From assembly GCA_002215645.1 (NCBI GenBank), contig NGFI01000005.1, forward strand, positions 488,678-552,677: 64,000 nucleotides of DNA. Reading direction: 5' to 3'. The position numbers were made by a program, and so were the translations under genes. Below are positions 41,668-51,535 of the stretch, one piece after another (position 1 is the first letter of the stretch; each line of letters opens with the position of its first letter). Origin of the DNA: Gemmatimonadetes bacterium 2013_60CM_65_52. GTDB taxonomy: Bacteria > Gemmatimonadota > Gemmatimonadetes > Gemmatimonadales > Gemmatimonadaceae. The notes beneath the pieces were generated by a model. The model was not told the origin of the DNA. It made no database searches and worked only from the letters and a program-made list of their open reading frames with translations.

Positions 41668-43127
41668 CGCCGGTGCATCTCACCGCCATCACCGGCGCGC
41701 TGCGCCGCGCGGAGTTGCTTGTCGCCACTGAAGGTGAGCTTCCGTCGGCGGTGGAAGCCATCACGGACGACAGCCGCGCCGTGCGACGCGGAGCATTGTT
41801 CGTCGCCGTACGCGGATCGGAGCGCGACGGTCATGATTTTCTGCCGGCCGCGCTCGACGCCGGGGCGTCGGTTGCCGTGGTGGAAGACAGCGCCGCAACC
41901 GGCCTGCCGCGCCTCGTCGTTCGCGACGGCAGGCGCGCTGCGGCAATAGCTGCCGCCGCATTTTACGGCGAGCCCGCCCGCAAGCTGCGCCTCGTGGGCG
42001 TAACCGGCACCAACGGCAAGACGACGGTCGTCGGCATGCTGCGACATCTGCTCGACGAGCCCGCGTCCCGCAGTGCCTCCATCGGCACGCTCGGCACGCT
42101 GATCGGATCGCAGGGCATCGAGATGCCGGGCGGGAACGGTCTTACCACGCCAGGGCCGGTCGAGCTTCAGCGCGTCCTGTGCATGCTCGTCAAGGCCGGA
42201 GTTCGTACCGTCGCGATCGAGACGTCGTCGCACGCATTGGATCAGAGGCGGCTCGAGGGATTGCACTTTGCCGCCGGCGTGTTCACCAACGTCACGCGCG
42301 ACCATCTCGACTATCACGGCACCATGGAGGCGTACGTCGCTGCCAAAGGAGCACTCGTCGGCCTCATTGAGCGGGGCGGGACGGCCGTCGTCAATGCGGA
42401 CGACACGGTCTGGACGTCTCTCGCCGCGCGACGCCGCATGACGTTCGGACTGTCGCGCGACGCGAACGTGCGTGCGGAATCAGTCCGCTTCACGCCGAGG
42501 GGCAGCGAGTGGCAGCTCGTGATGGGCGACGCACGCTACGACGTCGCCCTCGGCCTTCTCGGCGCATTCAACGTGTCGAACGCCCTCGCCGCCGCGGCGG
42601 CCGCCAACGTGCTCGGTGCCGCGCCGGCGGCCATTGCACACCGCCTCGCGTCGTTACCGCAGGTTCCCGGTCGGCTCGAGATCATCAACGAGCGCCCCAC
42701 AGTGCTTCGGGACTATGCGCATACTCCCGACGCACTCGACCGCGCGATCGATGCGGTACGTCCGTTCACGACGGGTTCGCTCATCGTGGTCTTCGGCTGT
42801 GGCGGCGATCGCGACCGCGGCAAGCGTCCGGAAATGGGCCGCATCGCCGAACAGAAGGCGGACCGCGTCATCATCACGAGCGACAATCCGCGCACGGAGG
42901 ATCCCGAGCAGATCCTCGACGACATCGAGGCAGGCATGCGCGGCTCGCACGTCCGGATCACGGATCGGCAGGAGGCCATCGCATACGCCGTTCGTGAGGC
43001 GGCGAGTGATGACGTCATTCTGCTGGCGGGCAAAGGCCATGAGACCTACCAGATCCGGGGAACCGTGAAATATCCATTTGACGAGCGCGAGATCGTGCAG
43101 TCCATCGTCTCCACGGCGGTGCGGTAA
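41664..43127 (+). CDS. murE: UDP-MurNAc-L-Ala-D-Glu:meso-DAP ligase MurE
   Basis: Adds the third stem-peptide residue. 487 residues: the Mur N-terminal domain (ITDDSRAVRRGALFVAVRG), ATP loop VTGTNGKTT near residue 114, the central domain with TRDHLDYHGTMEAY, and the C-terminal domain with DYAHTPDAL. The amino-acid specificity motif DNPR at 407-410 (TSDNPRTEDP) marks meso-diaminopimelate use, so the peptidoglycan is of the direct mDAP type. Start ATG 41664 overlaps ftsI, and its stop overlaps murF by one base. Confidence 0.95.
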   Translation: MTPVHLTAITGALRRAELLVATEGELPSAVEAITDDSRAVRRGALFVAVRGSERDGHDFLPAALDAGASVAVVEDSAATGLPRLVVRDGRRAAAIAAAAFYGEPARKLRLVGVTGTNGKTTVVGMLRHLLDEPASRSASIGTLGTLIGSQGIEMPGGNGLTTPGPVELQRVLCMLVKAGVRTVAIETSSHALDQRRLEGLHFAAGVFTNVTRDHLDYHGTMEAYVAAKGALVGLIERGGTAVVNADDTVWTSLAARRRMTFGLSRDANVRAESVRFTPRGSEWQLVMGDARYDVALGLLGAFNVSNALAAAAAANVLGAAPAAIAHRLASLPQVPGRLEIINERPTVLRDYAHTPDALDRAIDAVRPFTTGSLIVVFGCGGDRDRGKRPEMGRIAEQKADRVIITSDNPRTEDPEQILDDIEAGMRGSHVRITDRQEAIAYAVREAASDDVILLAGKGHETYQIRGTVKYPFDEREIVQSIVSTAVR

Positions 43128-44515
43128 TGGCGGATGCGACGACGCCGCAGGCGAACGCACTCGAGCAGCCGCGCTTCTGGACACTCGACCGGATCGCCGA
43201 CGCGCTCGGCGCCGGTCCCCGTGGTGTGTCGCCTATCGCTCGCATCGATACGGATACACGGCAGCTCGCCGAGGGGAGTTGTTTCGTCGCGCTCAAGGGG
43301 CCGTCGTTCGACGGGCACGACTTCCTCGCAAAGGCCGTAGAGGCTGGCGCGCGGACACTCGTGGTCAGCGATGCGCGACGTGCGGCCGGACTTGGCGTTC
43401 CGGTCTACGAGGTTGATGACACACTCGCGGCGCTCGGCAAGCTCGGACGATATCGCCGGCGTGCATGGAGGAGACCGGTCATCGGCGTCGTGGGCACGAA
43501 CGGAAAGACCAGCACGAAGGAGCTGCTGCGTGCTGCGCTCGGTTCCGCGCTCGAGGTGCATGCTACGGTCGGCAACTACAACAACCTCGTCGGCGTGCCG
43601 CTGATGCTGCTCGCCATTCCGGATCACGCCGACGTCGCGGTCATCGAGATGGGCACGAGCCTGCCCGGAGAGGTGAGCGCGCTCCGCGAGATCGCCGAGC
43701 CCGACGTGGTCGTCGTCACGTCGGTGGCCGAGGAGCATCTCGAGGGACTCGGTGATCTCCATGGCGTACTTCGTGAGGAAGTCTCCGCATGTGTGGGAGT
43801 GTCGCTGGTCGTGACTCCTGCTGCTCAGCGCGAGATCGCCGATGCCGCGCGGCCTCTGGCGCAACGTGTCGTGGAAGCGGGGTTGGGGGACGGCGACGTG
43901 CGCGCGGAATCGTGGGAGATCGCGCCGGATGGGCAGGGAGTTCTGCGGTTGGACGGCGTCACCATCTCGGTGCCTTTGCGCGGCGTTCACAACCTCCGCA
44001 ATGCCATGTTGGCGCTCGCAGTCGCGCGCGAGCTTGGCGTCGATCTGCGCTCCGCCGCTCGCGGCATCGCGGCGATGCCCACTCCGGCAATGCGTGTAAA
44101 CGTGGCAATGCACGGTGCCGCGACAGTCATCAACGACGCATATAACTCGAATCCCGGTTCAGCGCTTGCTGCGCTGGAGCTGCTCGGCCATGTCGGAACC
44201 GGACGTCAGCGTGTGGCGGTGCTCGGCACGATGCTCGAGCTGGGCCCACACGCGGACCGGCTGCATGACGAAGTTGCTCGCGCGGCCCTGTCAGGGTCCG
44301 CGGATCTCGTGGTTGGCGTCGGCGCGGTTGGAGAGGCGCTTCGCCGCGTCGCCCCGGGAGACGCACGCACGGTATCCGGCGCCGATCCGGAATCCGCGTG
44401 GAATGCCGCTCGTTCGCGGCTCGCGCGGGATGCCGTTATTCTGCTCAAGGGCTCGCGAGGCGTACGACTCGAACGTCTCCTGCCCGTGATCGCGGAGTGG
44501 GCGCAGCACGCTTGA
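43127..44515 (+). CDS. murF: UDP-MurNAc-tripeptide:D-Ala-D-Ala ligase MurF
   Basis: Adds D-Ala-D-Ala to finish the stem pentapeptide. 462 residues with DTRQLAEGSCFVALKG, the ATP loop VVGTNGKTSTKELL, ATVGNYNNLVGVPLMLL, VIEMGTSLPGE, and the C-terminal VINDAYNSNPGSALAAL. It has an N-terminal extension of ~15 residues (MADATTPQANALEQ). The ATG shares a base with the murE stop (TAATG). The D-Ala-D-Ala ligase gene ddl is not in the cluster. Confidence 0.94.
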   Translation: MADATTPQANALEQPRFWTLDRIADALGAGPRGVSPIARIDTDTRQLAEGSCFVALKGPSFDGHDFLAKAVEAGARTLVVSDARRAAGLGVPVYEVDDTLAALGKLGRYRRRAWRRPVIGVVGTNGKTSTKELLRAALGSALEVHATVGNYNNLVGVPLMLLAIPDHADVAVIEMGTSLPGEVSALREIAEPDVVVVTSVAEEHLEGLGDLHGVLREEVSACVGVSLVVTPAAQREIADAARPLAQRVVEAGLGDGDVRAESWEIAPDGQGVLRLDGVTISVPLRGVHNLRNAMLALAVARELGVDLRSAARGIAAMPTPAMRVNVAMHGAATVINDAYNSNPGSALAALELLGHVGTGRQRVAVLGTMLELGPHADRLHDEVARAALSGSADLVVGVGAVGEALRRVAPGDARTVSGADPESAWNAARSRLARDAVILLKGSRGVRLERLLPVIAEWAQHA

Positions 44516-44540
44516 ACGCACTTCTCACCAGACCCGCCGC

Positions 44541-45674
44541 TTGCTCTACTATCTGCTCTTCCCGCTCGCTCCGCGCTATCACGCGCTGAACGTTTTCAAC
44601 TACATCACGTTTCGTGCGTTCGGCGCCGCGGTGACGGCGATCGTCCTCTCGTTCGTGGTGGGGCCGATGATCCTGCGGCGGCTGCACCGTGCGGCGAACT
44701 ATCAGGTGGTGCGTGAGGGGACGCCGGACTCGCATGCGTCGAAGGGGAAGACCCCGACGATGGGCGGGCTGATCTTCCTGTTCGCGGCCATCACCTCGAC
44801 GGTGCTCTGGGCGCGCGTCTTGAGCCATTACGTCGCGCTCGCTCTGTTCGCCACGCTGTGGATGGGCGCCATCGGGTTCATCGACGACTCGCTCAAGCTG
44901 AAGCAGCGGCGGCTGGGTCTGAAGAACGAAGGTCTCGTCGAGCGCAACAAGCTCATAGGCCAGATCGGCATCGGGCTCGCACTGGGTGTGTATCTCGTGC
45001 TGCACCCGATCGGCAACCTCCCGGGCGCGTCCACGACGCTGCCATTCTACAAATACGTGCTGGTGATTTTCACCTGGCCCGTGGCGTACGTGCTCTGGAC
45101 GACCTTCATTCTCACTGGCGTGAGCAACGCCGTGAACTTCACCGATGGTCTGGATGGTCTGGCGGCCGGAACGAGCGCCATCGCCTTCGCCACGCTTGCC
45201 ATCTTCGCGTACCTCATCGGGCGCGTGGATGCGAGCCGTTATCTCGGCATCTTCTACCTCCACAATGCCGGGGAGCTCACGATCTACTGCACGGCGATGT
45301 TCGGCGCGCTCATCGGCTTTCTCTGGTACAACACGTTTCCCGCGCAGGTGTTCATGGGCGACACGGGAGCCCTCGCCCTGGGCGGCGCGCTCGGGACCGT
45401 CGCCATCCTGCTGAAATCGGAATTTCTGCTGCTGTTCGTCGGCTGCATCTTCTTCGCGGAGATGATGTCGGTGGTGATCCAGCGGTTCGTGTTCAAGTAT
45501 CGAAGGCGACGTTTCGGGCTCGAATATGCGCAACAGCACCGCGTATTTCTGCGCGCGCCGCTGCACCATCACTTCGAGGTGAAGGGGTGGAGCGAGCAGC
45601 AGGTGGTGGTGCGCTTCTGGATCATCGCGATCATGGGCGCAATTGTCGCGATGTCCACGCTGAAGGTTCGGTGA
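44541..45674 (+). CDS. mraY: Phospho-MurNAc-pentapeptide transferase MraY
   Basis: Makes lipid I from UDP-MurNAc-pentapeptide and undecaprenyl phosphate. 377 residues with about ten membrane helices. Family marks: LNVFNYITFRAFGA, the loop SKGKTPTMGGL, GFIDDSLKL with the aspartate pair, NFTDGLDGLAAG, and the C-terminal LRAPLHHHFE histidine motif. It starts at TTG 44541; the opening MLYYLLFPL matches the family, and no ATG or GTG is near. The 25-nt gap after murF is the largest between rsmH and murG. The stop overlaps murD as GTGA. Confidence 0.96.
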   Translation: MLYYLLFPLAPRYHALNVFNYITFRAFGAAVTAIVLSFVVGPMILRRLHRAANYQVVREGTPDSHASKGKTPTMGGLIFLFAAITSTVLWARVLSHYVALALFATLWMGAIGFIDDSLKLKQRRLGLKNEGLVERNKLIGQIGIGLALGVYLVLHPIGNLPGASTTLPFYKYVLVIFTWPVAYVLWTTFILTGVSNAVNFTDGLDGLAAGTSAIAFATLAIFAYLIGRVDASRYLGIFYLHNAGELTIYCTAMFGALIGFLWYNTFPAQVFMGDTGALALGGALGTVAILLKSEFLLLFVGCIFFAEMMSVVIQRFVFKYRRRRFGLEYAQQHRVFLRAPLHHHFEVKGWSEQQVVVRFWIIAIMGAIVAMSTLKVR

Positions 45675-47083
45675 CACCGGTTCGTTCGCTCACGGAGGCG
45701 CTGCCCGCCGCGTGGACTCGCGGCGAGATCAGTGTCGTCGGCCTGGCCCGAAGCGGCCGCGCCGTCGCAGAGCTGTTGCGCCGCGCTGGTGCCGATGTGT
45801 ACGCCAGTGATTTCGCCTCCGGTCACGCCGTGCTGCGCGCGACGCTGGCACTCGAGCCACTCGGCGTTGACGTAGAGCACGGAGGTCATGATCTGGAGCG
45901 GATTGCCAGGAGTGCGCTGGTCGTCGCCAGCCCCGGTGTTCCACCCGCCGCGCCGCCGCTTCGCGCGGCTCGCGATGCCGGCGTCCCGGTCGTCGGTGAG
46001 CTCGAGGTTGCCCTTCAGTTCTTGCCCGGTCAGCGCTACGTCGCCGTCACCGGCACCAACGGCAAGACCACCACCACGGCGCTGGTGCGGGCGCTCCTCC
46101 AGGCGCTCGGCTACGATGCGATTTCCGGCGGAAACATCGGGACACCCCTCTCCGAAATCGCGCTTCGCAAGACGCAGCCCGACTGGATCGCTCTCGAGGC
46201 GTCGTCGTTCCAGCTCCATGACACGCCAAGCATTTCGCCCACCGTCGGCATCGTCACGAATCTTGCGCCCAATCATCTCGACCGCTACGAGTCCATCGAG
46301 AGCTATTATGCGGACAAGGCGCTGCTGTTTCGCAACGCCAGCGATCGCTCGGTGTGGGTGACGAATGCCGACGACGAGGCGCTCCAGCAACTCGTGCGCG
46401 ATGTTCCCGGACGCCGGCTCGCCTTTACGCTGGCAAGCGGCGCGGCCGACGCATACTACGATCGCGCCGGCGACCGGCTCGTGGTACTCGGCGCAACGCT
46501 GCTGCCACGTGACGATCTCACGCTGCTCGGCGACCACAATGTCGCGAACGTTCTTGCCGCGTCGCTCGCGGTCATGGCCTCGGACGAGGCGCACGCCACG
46601 GGCGATGCGCGGGCAAAGCTCGCGGACGCGTTGCGCGCCTTCCGTGCGCTCGAGCACCGCATCGAGCTCGCCGGCCGCTACCGCGACGTGGACTGGATCA
46701 ACGACTCGAAGTCCACCAACGTCGCATCCACGCTGGTGGCGCTGCGCGGCATGCGGCGTCCCACGATTCTGCTGCTCGGCGGACGCCACAAGGGCGAGCC
46801 ATATTCAGCGCTCGTTCCCGAGCTGAAGCGCATCGCCAAGCTCGTAATCGCCTACGGCGAAGCGGGTGCTCTCGTCGAAAAGGATCTCGAGGGCGCGGTG
46901 CCCGTGCGCAGGCTCGGATCGTCGTTCGAGGACGCGCTGACCATCGCGCGCGACGCCGCCCGACCGGGCGACGTGGTGCTGCTGTCGCCGGCCTGCTCGA
47001 GCTACGACATGTTCGACAACTATGAGGAACGCGGCCGCGTCTTCAAACAGCTGGCCGCCGAGCTGAATCAGGGAACAGCGTGA
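45671..47083 (+). CDS. murD: UDP-MurNAc-L-Ala:D-Glu ligase MurD
   Basis: Adds D-glutamate to UDP-MurNAc-L-Ala. 470 residues: N-terminal VVGLARSGRAVAELL, ATP loop VTGTNGKTTTTALV, ISGGNIGTPLSE, LEASSFQL, NHLDRYES, and the C-terminal INDSKSTN and LLLGGRHKG with LSPACSSYDMFDNYEERG. Start GTG 45671 overlaps the mraY stop (GTGA); the frame is open far upstream but only as a shadow of mraY. The stop overlaps ftsW as GTGA. Confidence 0.95.
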   Translation: MTPVRSLTEALPAAWTRGEISVVGLARSGRAVAELLRRAGADVYASDFASGHAVLRATLALEPLGVDVEHGGHDLERIARSALVVASPGVPPAAPPLRAARDAGVPVVGELEVALQFLPGQRYVAVTGTNGKTTTTALVRALLQALGYDAISGGNIGTPLSEIALRKTQPDWIALEASSFQLHDTPSISPTVGIVTNLAPNHLDRYESIESYYADKALLFRNASDRSVWVTNADDEALQQLVRDVPGRRLAFTLASGAADAYYDRAGDRLVVLGATLLPRDDLTLLGDHNVANVLAASLAVMASDEAHATGDARAKLADALRAFRALEHRIELAGRYRDVDWINDSKSTNVASTLVALRGMRRPTILLLGGRHKGEPYSALVPELKRIAKLVIAYGEAGALVEKDLEGAVPVRRLGSSFEDALTIARDAARPGDVVLLSPACSSYDMFDNYEERGRVFKQLAAELNQGTA

Positions 47084-48270
47084 CGACGGCAACGATGCCG
47101 CGCGCGTTGGCGGTGGATCACGTGCGCGAACGGTGGCGCATGGGACCCGAAGCGCGCGCGCTCACACTGGTGATGGTGCTCGTGCTCGTCTTCGGGCTCG
47201 CCGTGCTCTACAGCGCCAGCGCCATCATGGCGGAGCAGGAGAATCACAACAGTTGGTTCTACGCCGCACGCCAGCTCGGCGGCGTCGTCGCGGGCGCTGT
47301 CGTCTTTGCGCTCGCTGCCAAGCTCGACGCGGAGCGGCTGAGCGAGTGGGCGTGGCCCCTCATGTGGTTCACGATCGTCTCGCTGCTCCTCGTGCTCGTG
47401 CTGCCGGAGTCGATCGCGCCACGCGTCAACGGGTCGAAGCGGTTTCTCTTCGGCACCTCCATTCAACCCAGCGAGTTCGGCAAGCTTGGCGTCATCGTCT
47501 GGACGTCGATGCTGATCGTCAAGAAGGGCGATCAGTTGCGGCGGCTCACGAAGGGTGTGCTCCCGTTCTTCATCGTCATCGGCGTGCTGGACGTGTTGGC
47601 GGCGCTCGAGCCCGACCTGTCGGTGTCGATGCTCTACACGTTGCTGCTCGCGCTGCTCCTTTTTGCCGGCGGCGTCCGGATCGCCCACGTCGTCATCCTT
47701 GGCGCGCTGGCCATTCCGGTGCTGTGGAGCAAGGTCGAGCGGTTGCAGTACGCATTGCTCCGCATCATCGGGTTCCTCGATCCCGGGCAAGCCGCGGCGC
47801 AGGTAAATTATCAGCTCCGACAGTCGCTGATCGCCGTCGGATCCGGCGGCGCGCTGGGCGTCGGATTCGGGCAGGGCCGGCAGCAATACGGCTTTCTGCC
47901 GTTTCCCTACAGCGACTTCATCGCGAGCAACATCGGCGAGGAGTGGGGCTTCCTTGGGCTCGCCGCCGTGACGCTCGCGTTCGCGGCATACGCGCTCCTC
48001 GGCTTCCGCATCGCGCGCAAAGCGCGATCGCCGTTCCTTCAGCTCGTCGCTGTCGGTCTTACGTTCGTCACGGTGCTGACGGCGTACCTGCATATCGGCG
48101 TGGTCGTCGGACTCCTGCCGACGACCGGCCTCACGCTTCCGTTCGTGTCCTATGGCCGCTCGAACATCATCCTGTCCATGCTCATGACCGGCATCCTCGT
48201 GAACATCGGCAGCGAGAAGGAGCGCGTCATCGGCAGTGGCGCAACGGATCCCATGACGCTTCGCGCCTGA
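47080..48270 (+). CDS. ftsW: Septal peptidoglycan glycosyltransferase FtsW
   Basis: SEDS-family polymerase that, with FtsI, builds septal glycan strands from lipid II. 396 residues with about ten membrane helices. Visible SEDS marks are LYSASAIMA, GSKRFLFGTSIQPSEFGKL, LEPDLSVSM, YQLRQSLIAVGSGGALGVGF, NIGEEWGFLG and the final LTLPFVSYGRSN. Start GTG 47080 overlaps murD (GTGA). The first ~25 residues are cytoplasmic and variable. A 4-nt gap leads to murG. Confidence 0.95.
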   Translation: MTTATMPRALAVDHVRERWRMGPEARALTLVMVLVLVFGLAVLYSASAIMAEQENHNSWFYAARQLGGVVAGAVVFALAAKLDAERLSEWAWPLMWFTIVSLLLVLVLPESIAPRVNGSKRFLFGTSIQPSEFGKLGVIVWTSMLIVKKGDQLRRLTKGVLPFFIVIGVLDVLAALEPDLSVSMLYTLLLALLLFAGGVRIAHVVILGALAIPVLWSKVERLQYALLRIIGFLDPGQAAAQVNYQLRQSLIAVGSGGALGVGFGQGRQQYGFLPFPYSDFIASNIGEEWGFLGLAAVTLAFAAYALLGFRIARKARSPFLQLVAVGLTFVTVLTAYLHIGVVVGLLPTTGLTLPFVSYGRSNIILSMLMTGILVNIGSEKERVIGSGATDPMTLRA

Positions 48271-48274
48271 GCAG

Positions 48275-49366
48275 GTGAGCCGAGTCGTCTGGTTTGCCGG
48301 GGGCGGGACGGGAGGGCATCTCTATCCCGGGCTCGCAATTGCCAGAGCACTCGTTCGGCTCGACCCATCGGTGCGTCCGTTCTTCGTCGGCGCGGAGCGC
48401 GGCATCGAGCGGACCGTGCTTCCAGCGTCGGGCTTTCCATACGTGCTGCTGGATCTACATCCGCTTTATCGTACGAGGCCGTGGGAGAACTGGAGGACGC
48501 TTCGTGGCGCCGCTACTGCGTTGAGCGCGCTCGGACGCGCGGCTCGCGTGGATGCTCCGCGGCTCATCGTCGGGACCGGTGGTTACGCGGCCGGGGCCGC
48601 CCTCGCATACGGCGCCATGCACGGCATTCCGATCGTGCAGCAGGCTGGCGACAGCCATCCGGGTCTCACCGCGCGAGCATTTCGCCGCTGGACGCGCGAG
48701 TATTACCTCGCCTTTCCGGAGGCGGCGCGCGTCATTGGCGGATCGTCGTCCGTGTTTGTGGATGCCGGCGCCCCCATCGAGGCGCCACCGGCACCGCTGC
48801 CCGAACGCGCCGCGGCGAGGCGTGCCTGGGGCTTTCCGGAGCAGGGCACGGTCGTCCTCGTCTACGGCGGAAGCCAGGGATCGCGCGCCATCAATCTGAC
48901 CGTGGCCGACTGGGTGCTGCACGGGCAGCCCGACGGCATCCACCTGATCTGGGCGACAGGAAAGTCCGGTTATGACGAGTTTCGCCCGCTCGAGCGTCCC
49001 GGCGTGCGCGTGCGCGACTATCTCTCGCCGATCTCGGACGCATACGCCGCGACGGATCTCGCAATCGCTCGCGCCGGCGCAATGACCACCGCGGAGCTCT
49101 TCGCTTGGCACATTCCCGCGATCCTGGTGCCGCTGCCCACGAGCGCGGCGAATCACCAGACGGAGAACGCGCGCACGCTGCACGCGGCGGGCGCGGCCAT
49201 TCATCTGCCGCAAAGCGAGCTGACGGCGCAGCGTCTCGAGAGCACCGTACGCGACCTGCTCGACGCGCCGGCGAAGCTGGAGCGATTGCGTCAGGGCGCG
49301 GCGGCGCGCGCGCGGCCCGCGGCAGCCGAGGTGATTGCACGGCGGATTCTGGCGCTACTCGACTGA
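48275..49366 (+). CDS. murG: Lipid II synthase MurG (GlcNAc transferase)
   Basis: Transfers GlcNAc to lipid I on the inner face of the membrane. 363 residues, GT-B fold: VWFAGGGTGGHLYPGLAIA is the N-terminal glycine-rich loop, GTGGYAAGAALAYG follows, then VLVYGGSQGSRAIN, ARAGAMTTAEL and LVPLPTSAANHQTENA, the donor-site motifs. Normal length. Start GTG 48275. It is followed by a 61-nt gap carrying a promoter-like box before murC, so the dcw cluster may be split into two transcripts here. Confidence 0.95.
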   Translation: MSRVVWFAGGGTGGHLYPGLAIARALVRLDPSVRPFFVGAERGIERTVLPASGFPYVLLDLHPLYRTRPWENWRTLRGAATALSALGRAARVDAPRLIVGTGGYAAGAALAYGAMHGIPIVQQAGDSHPGLTARAFRRWTREYYLAFPEAARVIGGSSSVFVDAGAPIEAPPAPLPERAAARRAWGFPEQGTVVLVYGGSQGSRAINLTVADWVLHGQPDGIHLIWATGKSGYDEFRPLERPGVRVRDYLSPISDAYAATDLAIARAGAMTTAELFAWHIPAILVPLPTSAANHQTENARTLHAAGAAIHLPQSELTAQRLESTVRDLLDAPAKLERLRQGAAARARPAAAEVIARRILALLD

Positions 49367-49411
49367 CCCGCGGCGCGGCAGATCATACCGCGAACGAGCG
49401 TGAACGGCGCC

Positions 49412-49417
49412 TATATT
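49412..49417 (+). promoter_or_regulatory. -10 box TATATT, 10 nt before the murC ATG
   Basis: TATATT lies in the only sizeable gap (61 nt) between murG and murC; 10 nt separate it from ATG 49428. There is no Shine-Dalgarno sequence and no clear -35. It would let murC-ftsQ-ftsA be transcribed separately. Confidence 0.4.
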
Positions 49418-49427
49418 CCATCGCCGA

Positions 49428-50810
49428 ATGACACTCCTCGATCCTCGCGACAAACGGCCCATTCACTTCGTTGGCATCGGAGGCGCGGGCATGAGCGCGC
49501 TCGCACAGCTCTTTGCGCTCCGCGGGCTGCGTGTCACCGGGTGTGACCTGCATCCGGAAAACGCCGCGGATCTCGCGCGGCTCGGCATCGAGGTCGTCGC
49601 CGGTCACGATCCCGAGCACGTCGAGGGCGCACGGGCAGTCGTCGTCACCAGCGCCATGCCCAAACAACACCTCGAGCTCGAGCGCGCGCGCGCACTCGGC
49701 CTTCCGGTAATCCGTCGCGCCGAGGCGCTCGCCGAGGCGATCCGGGGCGCGATGGTCGTGGGCGTCGCCGGGACGCATGGCAAGAGCACCACCACCGTGC
49801 TGACCACGGAAGCGCTCGCCGCTGCGGGTCTGGATCCCACAGGGTACGTCGGCGCGCGCGTCACCTCATGGGGCGGAAACCTCCGCCAGGGAAGCGCCAG
49901 CAGATTCGTCGTCGAGGCCGATGAATACGATCGCTCCTTTCTCGCCCTCGAGCCCACGGTGGCCGTCGTCACCAGCCTTGAGGCAGATCATCTCGACATC
50001 TATGCGGGGCTCGACGACCTGCGCCGCACCTTCGCGCAGTACGTTCGCGGCGCGCGTTACATCGTCCTCTGTGCCGACGATGCCGAAGCGAACGTCCTCC
50101 CCACGCCTCCAACGGCGGAGGTCATTCGGTACGGAATCGATTCGCCGGACGCTCGACTCCGCGCGACGAATCTTCGCCGCGAGGGATTCGGAACGCGCTT
50201 CGACGTCGTCTACGACGCAAAGCCACTGGGAGAAGCGATGGTGGCGATGCCCGGCCTGCACAACGTGCGAAACGCGCTCGCAGCGCTCTCGGTAGGACTC
50301 GGATTTGGCGCGCCGCTCGAACAGCTGGCATCCGGCATCGCCACGTTTCAGGGTGTCGAACGCCGCTTTCAGCTACTCGGCGCCGCACGGGGCGTGATGA
50401 TCGTGGACGATTACGCGCATCATCCGACCGAGGTCCGCGCGACCATCGAGGCAGCCCGAGGGGCGGCACCCGAGCGGCGGCTCGTCGTCGCATTCCAGCC
50501 GCACCTGTTCTCGCGCACGCGCGATTTCGCCGCCGACTTTGCGGGCGCGCTGGCCCTCGCAGACGTCGTCTGTCTGCTCGACATCTATCCGGCGCGCGAG
50601 CAGCCCATCGTTGGCGTCACAAGCGATCTGATCGCCGCCGAGCTTCTCGCCCTCGACAAAGCACCCGCGTGGACCGGCGCGCGTGAGGCACTCGCTCCGG
50701 CGCTCGCGTCCCTCGTGCGGGCGGGCGACCTCGTCGTCACCATGGGTGCGGGCGATGTCACGCGGTCGGGACCGGAGCTCCTGGCGGCGCTCGGCGCCGA
50801 CGCCGCGTGA
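49428..50810 (+). CDS. murC: UDP-MurNAc:L-Ala ligase MurC
   Basis: Adds the first stem-peptide residue. 460 residues: HFVGIGGAGMSALAQLF, ATP loop GVAGTHGKSTTTVL, EADEYDRSFLAL, a LEADHLDIY segment, HNVRNALAAL, and the C-terminal IVDDYAHHPTEVRAT with FQPHLFSRT. Length normal. ATG 49428 follows a TATATT box. The stop overlaps ftsQ as GTGA. In many clusters murB and ddl lie between murC and ftsQ; here the junction is direct. Confidence 0.95.
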   Translation: MTLLDPRDKRPIHFVGIGGAGMSALAQLFALRGLRVTGCDLHPENAADLARLGIEVVAGHDPEHVEGARAVVVTSAMPKQHLELERARALGLPVIRRAEALAEAIRGAMVVGVAGTHGKSTTTVLTTEALAAAGLDPTGYVGARVTSWGGNLRQGSASRFVVEADEYDRSFLALEPTVAVVTSLEADHLDIYAGLDDLRRTFAQYVRGARYIVLCADDAEANVLPTPPTAEVIRYGIDSPDARLRATNLRREGFGTRFDVVYDAKPLGEAMVAMPGLHNVRNALAALSVGLGFGAPLEQLASGIATFQGVERRFQLLGAARGVMIVDDYAHHPTEVRATIEAARGAAPERRLVVAFQPHLFSRTRDFAADFAGALALADVVCLLDIYPAREQPIVGVTSDLIAAELLALDKAPAWTGAREALAPALASLVRAGDLVVTMGAGDVTRSGPELLAALGADAA

Positions 50811-51535
50811 GCAATCCCCTCGACGCGAGCCAGGAGCCGGCAACGAGCACGGGCTCGCGATGGCGAATCGTCGCGGGTGCGCTGGCGCTCCTCTTTCTCG
50901 CGTCCTCGCCGCTGTGGGGCCCGCGTCTCTTCAGTCGCTTCGCGTTCTTCCGCGTGCGACGTGTGGAAGTCGTCGGCACGCGATATACGCCCGCGGACGA
51001 AGTACTGGCGCGCCTTCGCGTCGATACGATGCAGAGCGTCTGGCAACCATTGGGTCCTCTCGTCGCGCGGGTCACCTCGCATCCGCAGGTCGCGAGCGTC
51101 GTCATCACGCGAAAGCTGCCGGGCACCCTGGTGGTCGCCGTCACCGAGCGGCGTCCCGTCGCCCTGATCTCCACGGCGGCGGGGCTCACGGCCGTGGACG
51201 CAGACGGACGTCTTCTGCCGCTGGACCCCAGCCGCACACCCGTAGACGCGCCAGTGGTCGCCGCCGCGGCCCGCGACGTCGCGGTGTATCATTTGCTGGG
51301 AATGATCCAGCGCGAGGCGCCCCGCCTCTATGCGCGAATCAACTCCGTCGGCCGCCCCGGTGCTGGCGAACTGCTGTTCCGTCTTCCCAACCTCCAGGTG
51401 CGGGCGATGACCAACGTTACGCTCGCGCGTCTAAGCGACATCGAACCTGTCGAGCAGGACATTGCCCGCCGCCAATTGCAAGTGACCGAGCTCGATCTCC
51501 GCTACCGCGACCAAGTGATCGCACGACTGCCATGA
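50807..51535 (+). CDS. ftsQ: Cell division protein FtsQ (POTRA domain)
   Basis: 242 residues: a cytoplasmic N-terminus of ~22 residues, one membrane helix (IVAGALALLFLASSPLWG), a POTRA domain starting VRRVEVVGTRYTPADEVLARL, then HPQVASVVITRKLPGTLVVAVTE (split over residues ~85-110) and a beta domain. FtsQ recruits FtsL/FtsB and holds FtsWI inactive or active at the septum. Start GTG 50807 overlaps murC; the stop overlaps ftsA (ATGA). Confidence 0.9.
   Translation: MSNPLDASQEPATSTGSRWRIVAGALALLFLASSPLWGPRLFSRFAFFRVRRVEVVGTRYTPADEVLARLRVDTMQSVWQPLGPLVARVTSHPQVASVVITRKLPGTLVVAVTERRPVALISTAAGLTAVDADGRLLPLDPSRTPVDAPVVAAAARDVAVYHLLGMIQREAPRLYARINSVGRPGAGELLFRLPNLQVRAMTNVTLARLSDIEPVEQDIARRQLQVTELDLRYRDQVIARLP

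Noticed and set aside
44858-45670. Upstream extension of murD through mraY
   Set aside because: The translation there is a shadow of MraY; MurD begins at GTG 45671, where the family's N-terminal domain starts.
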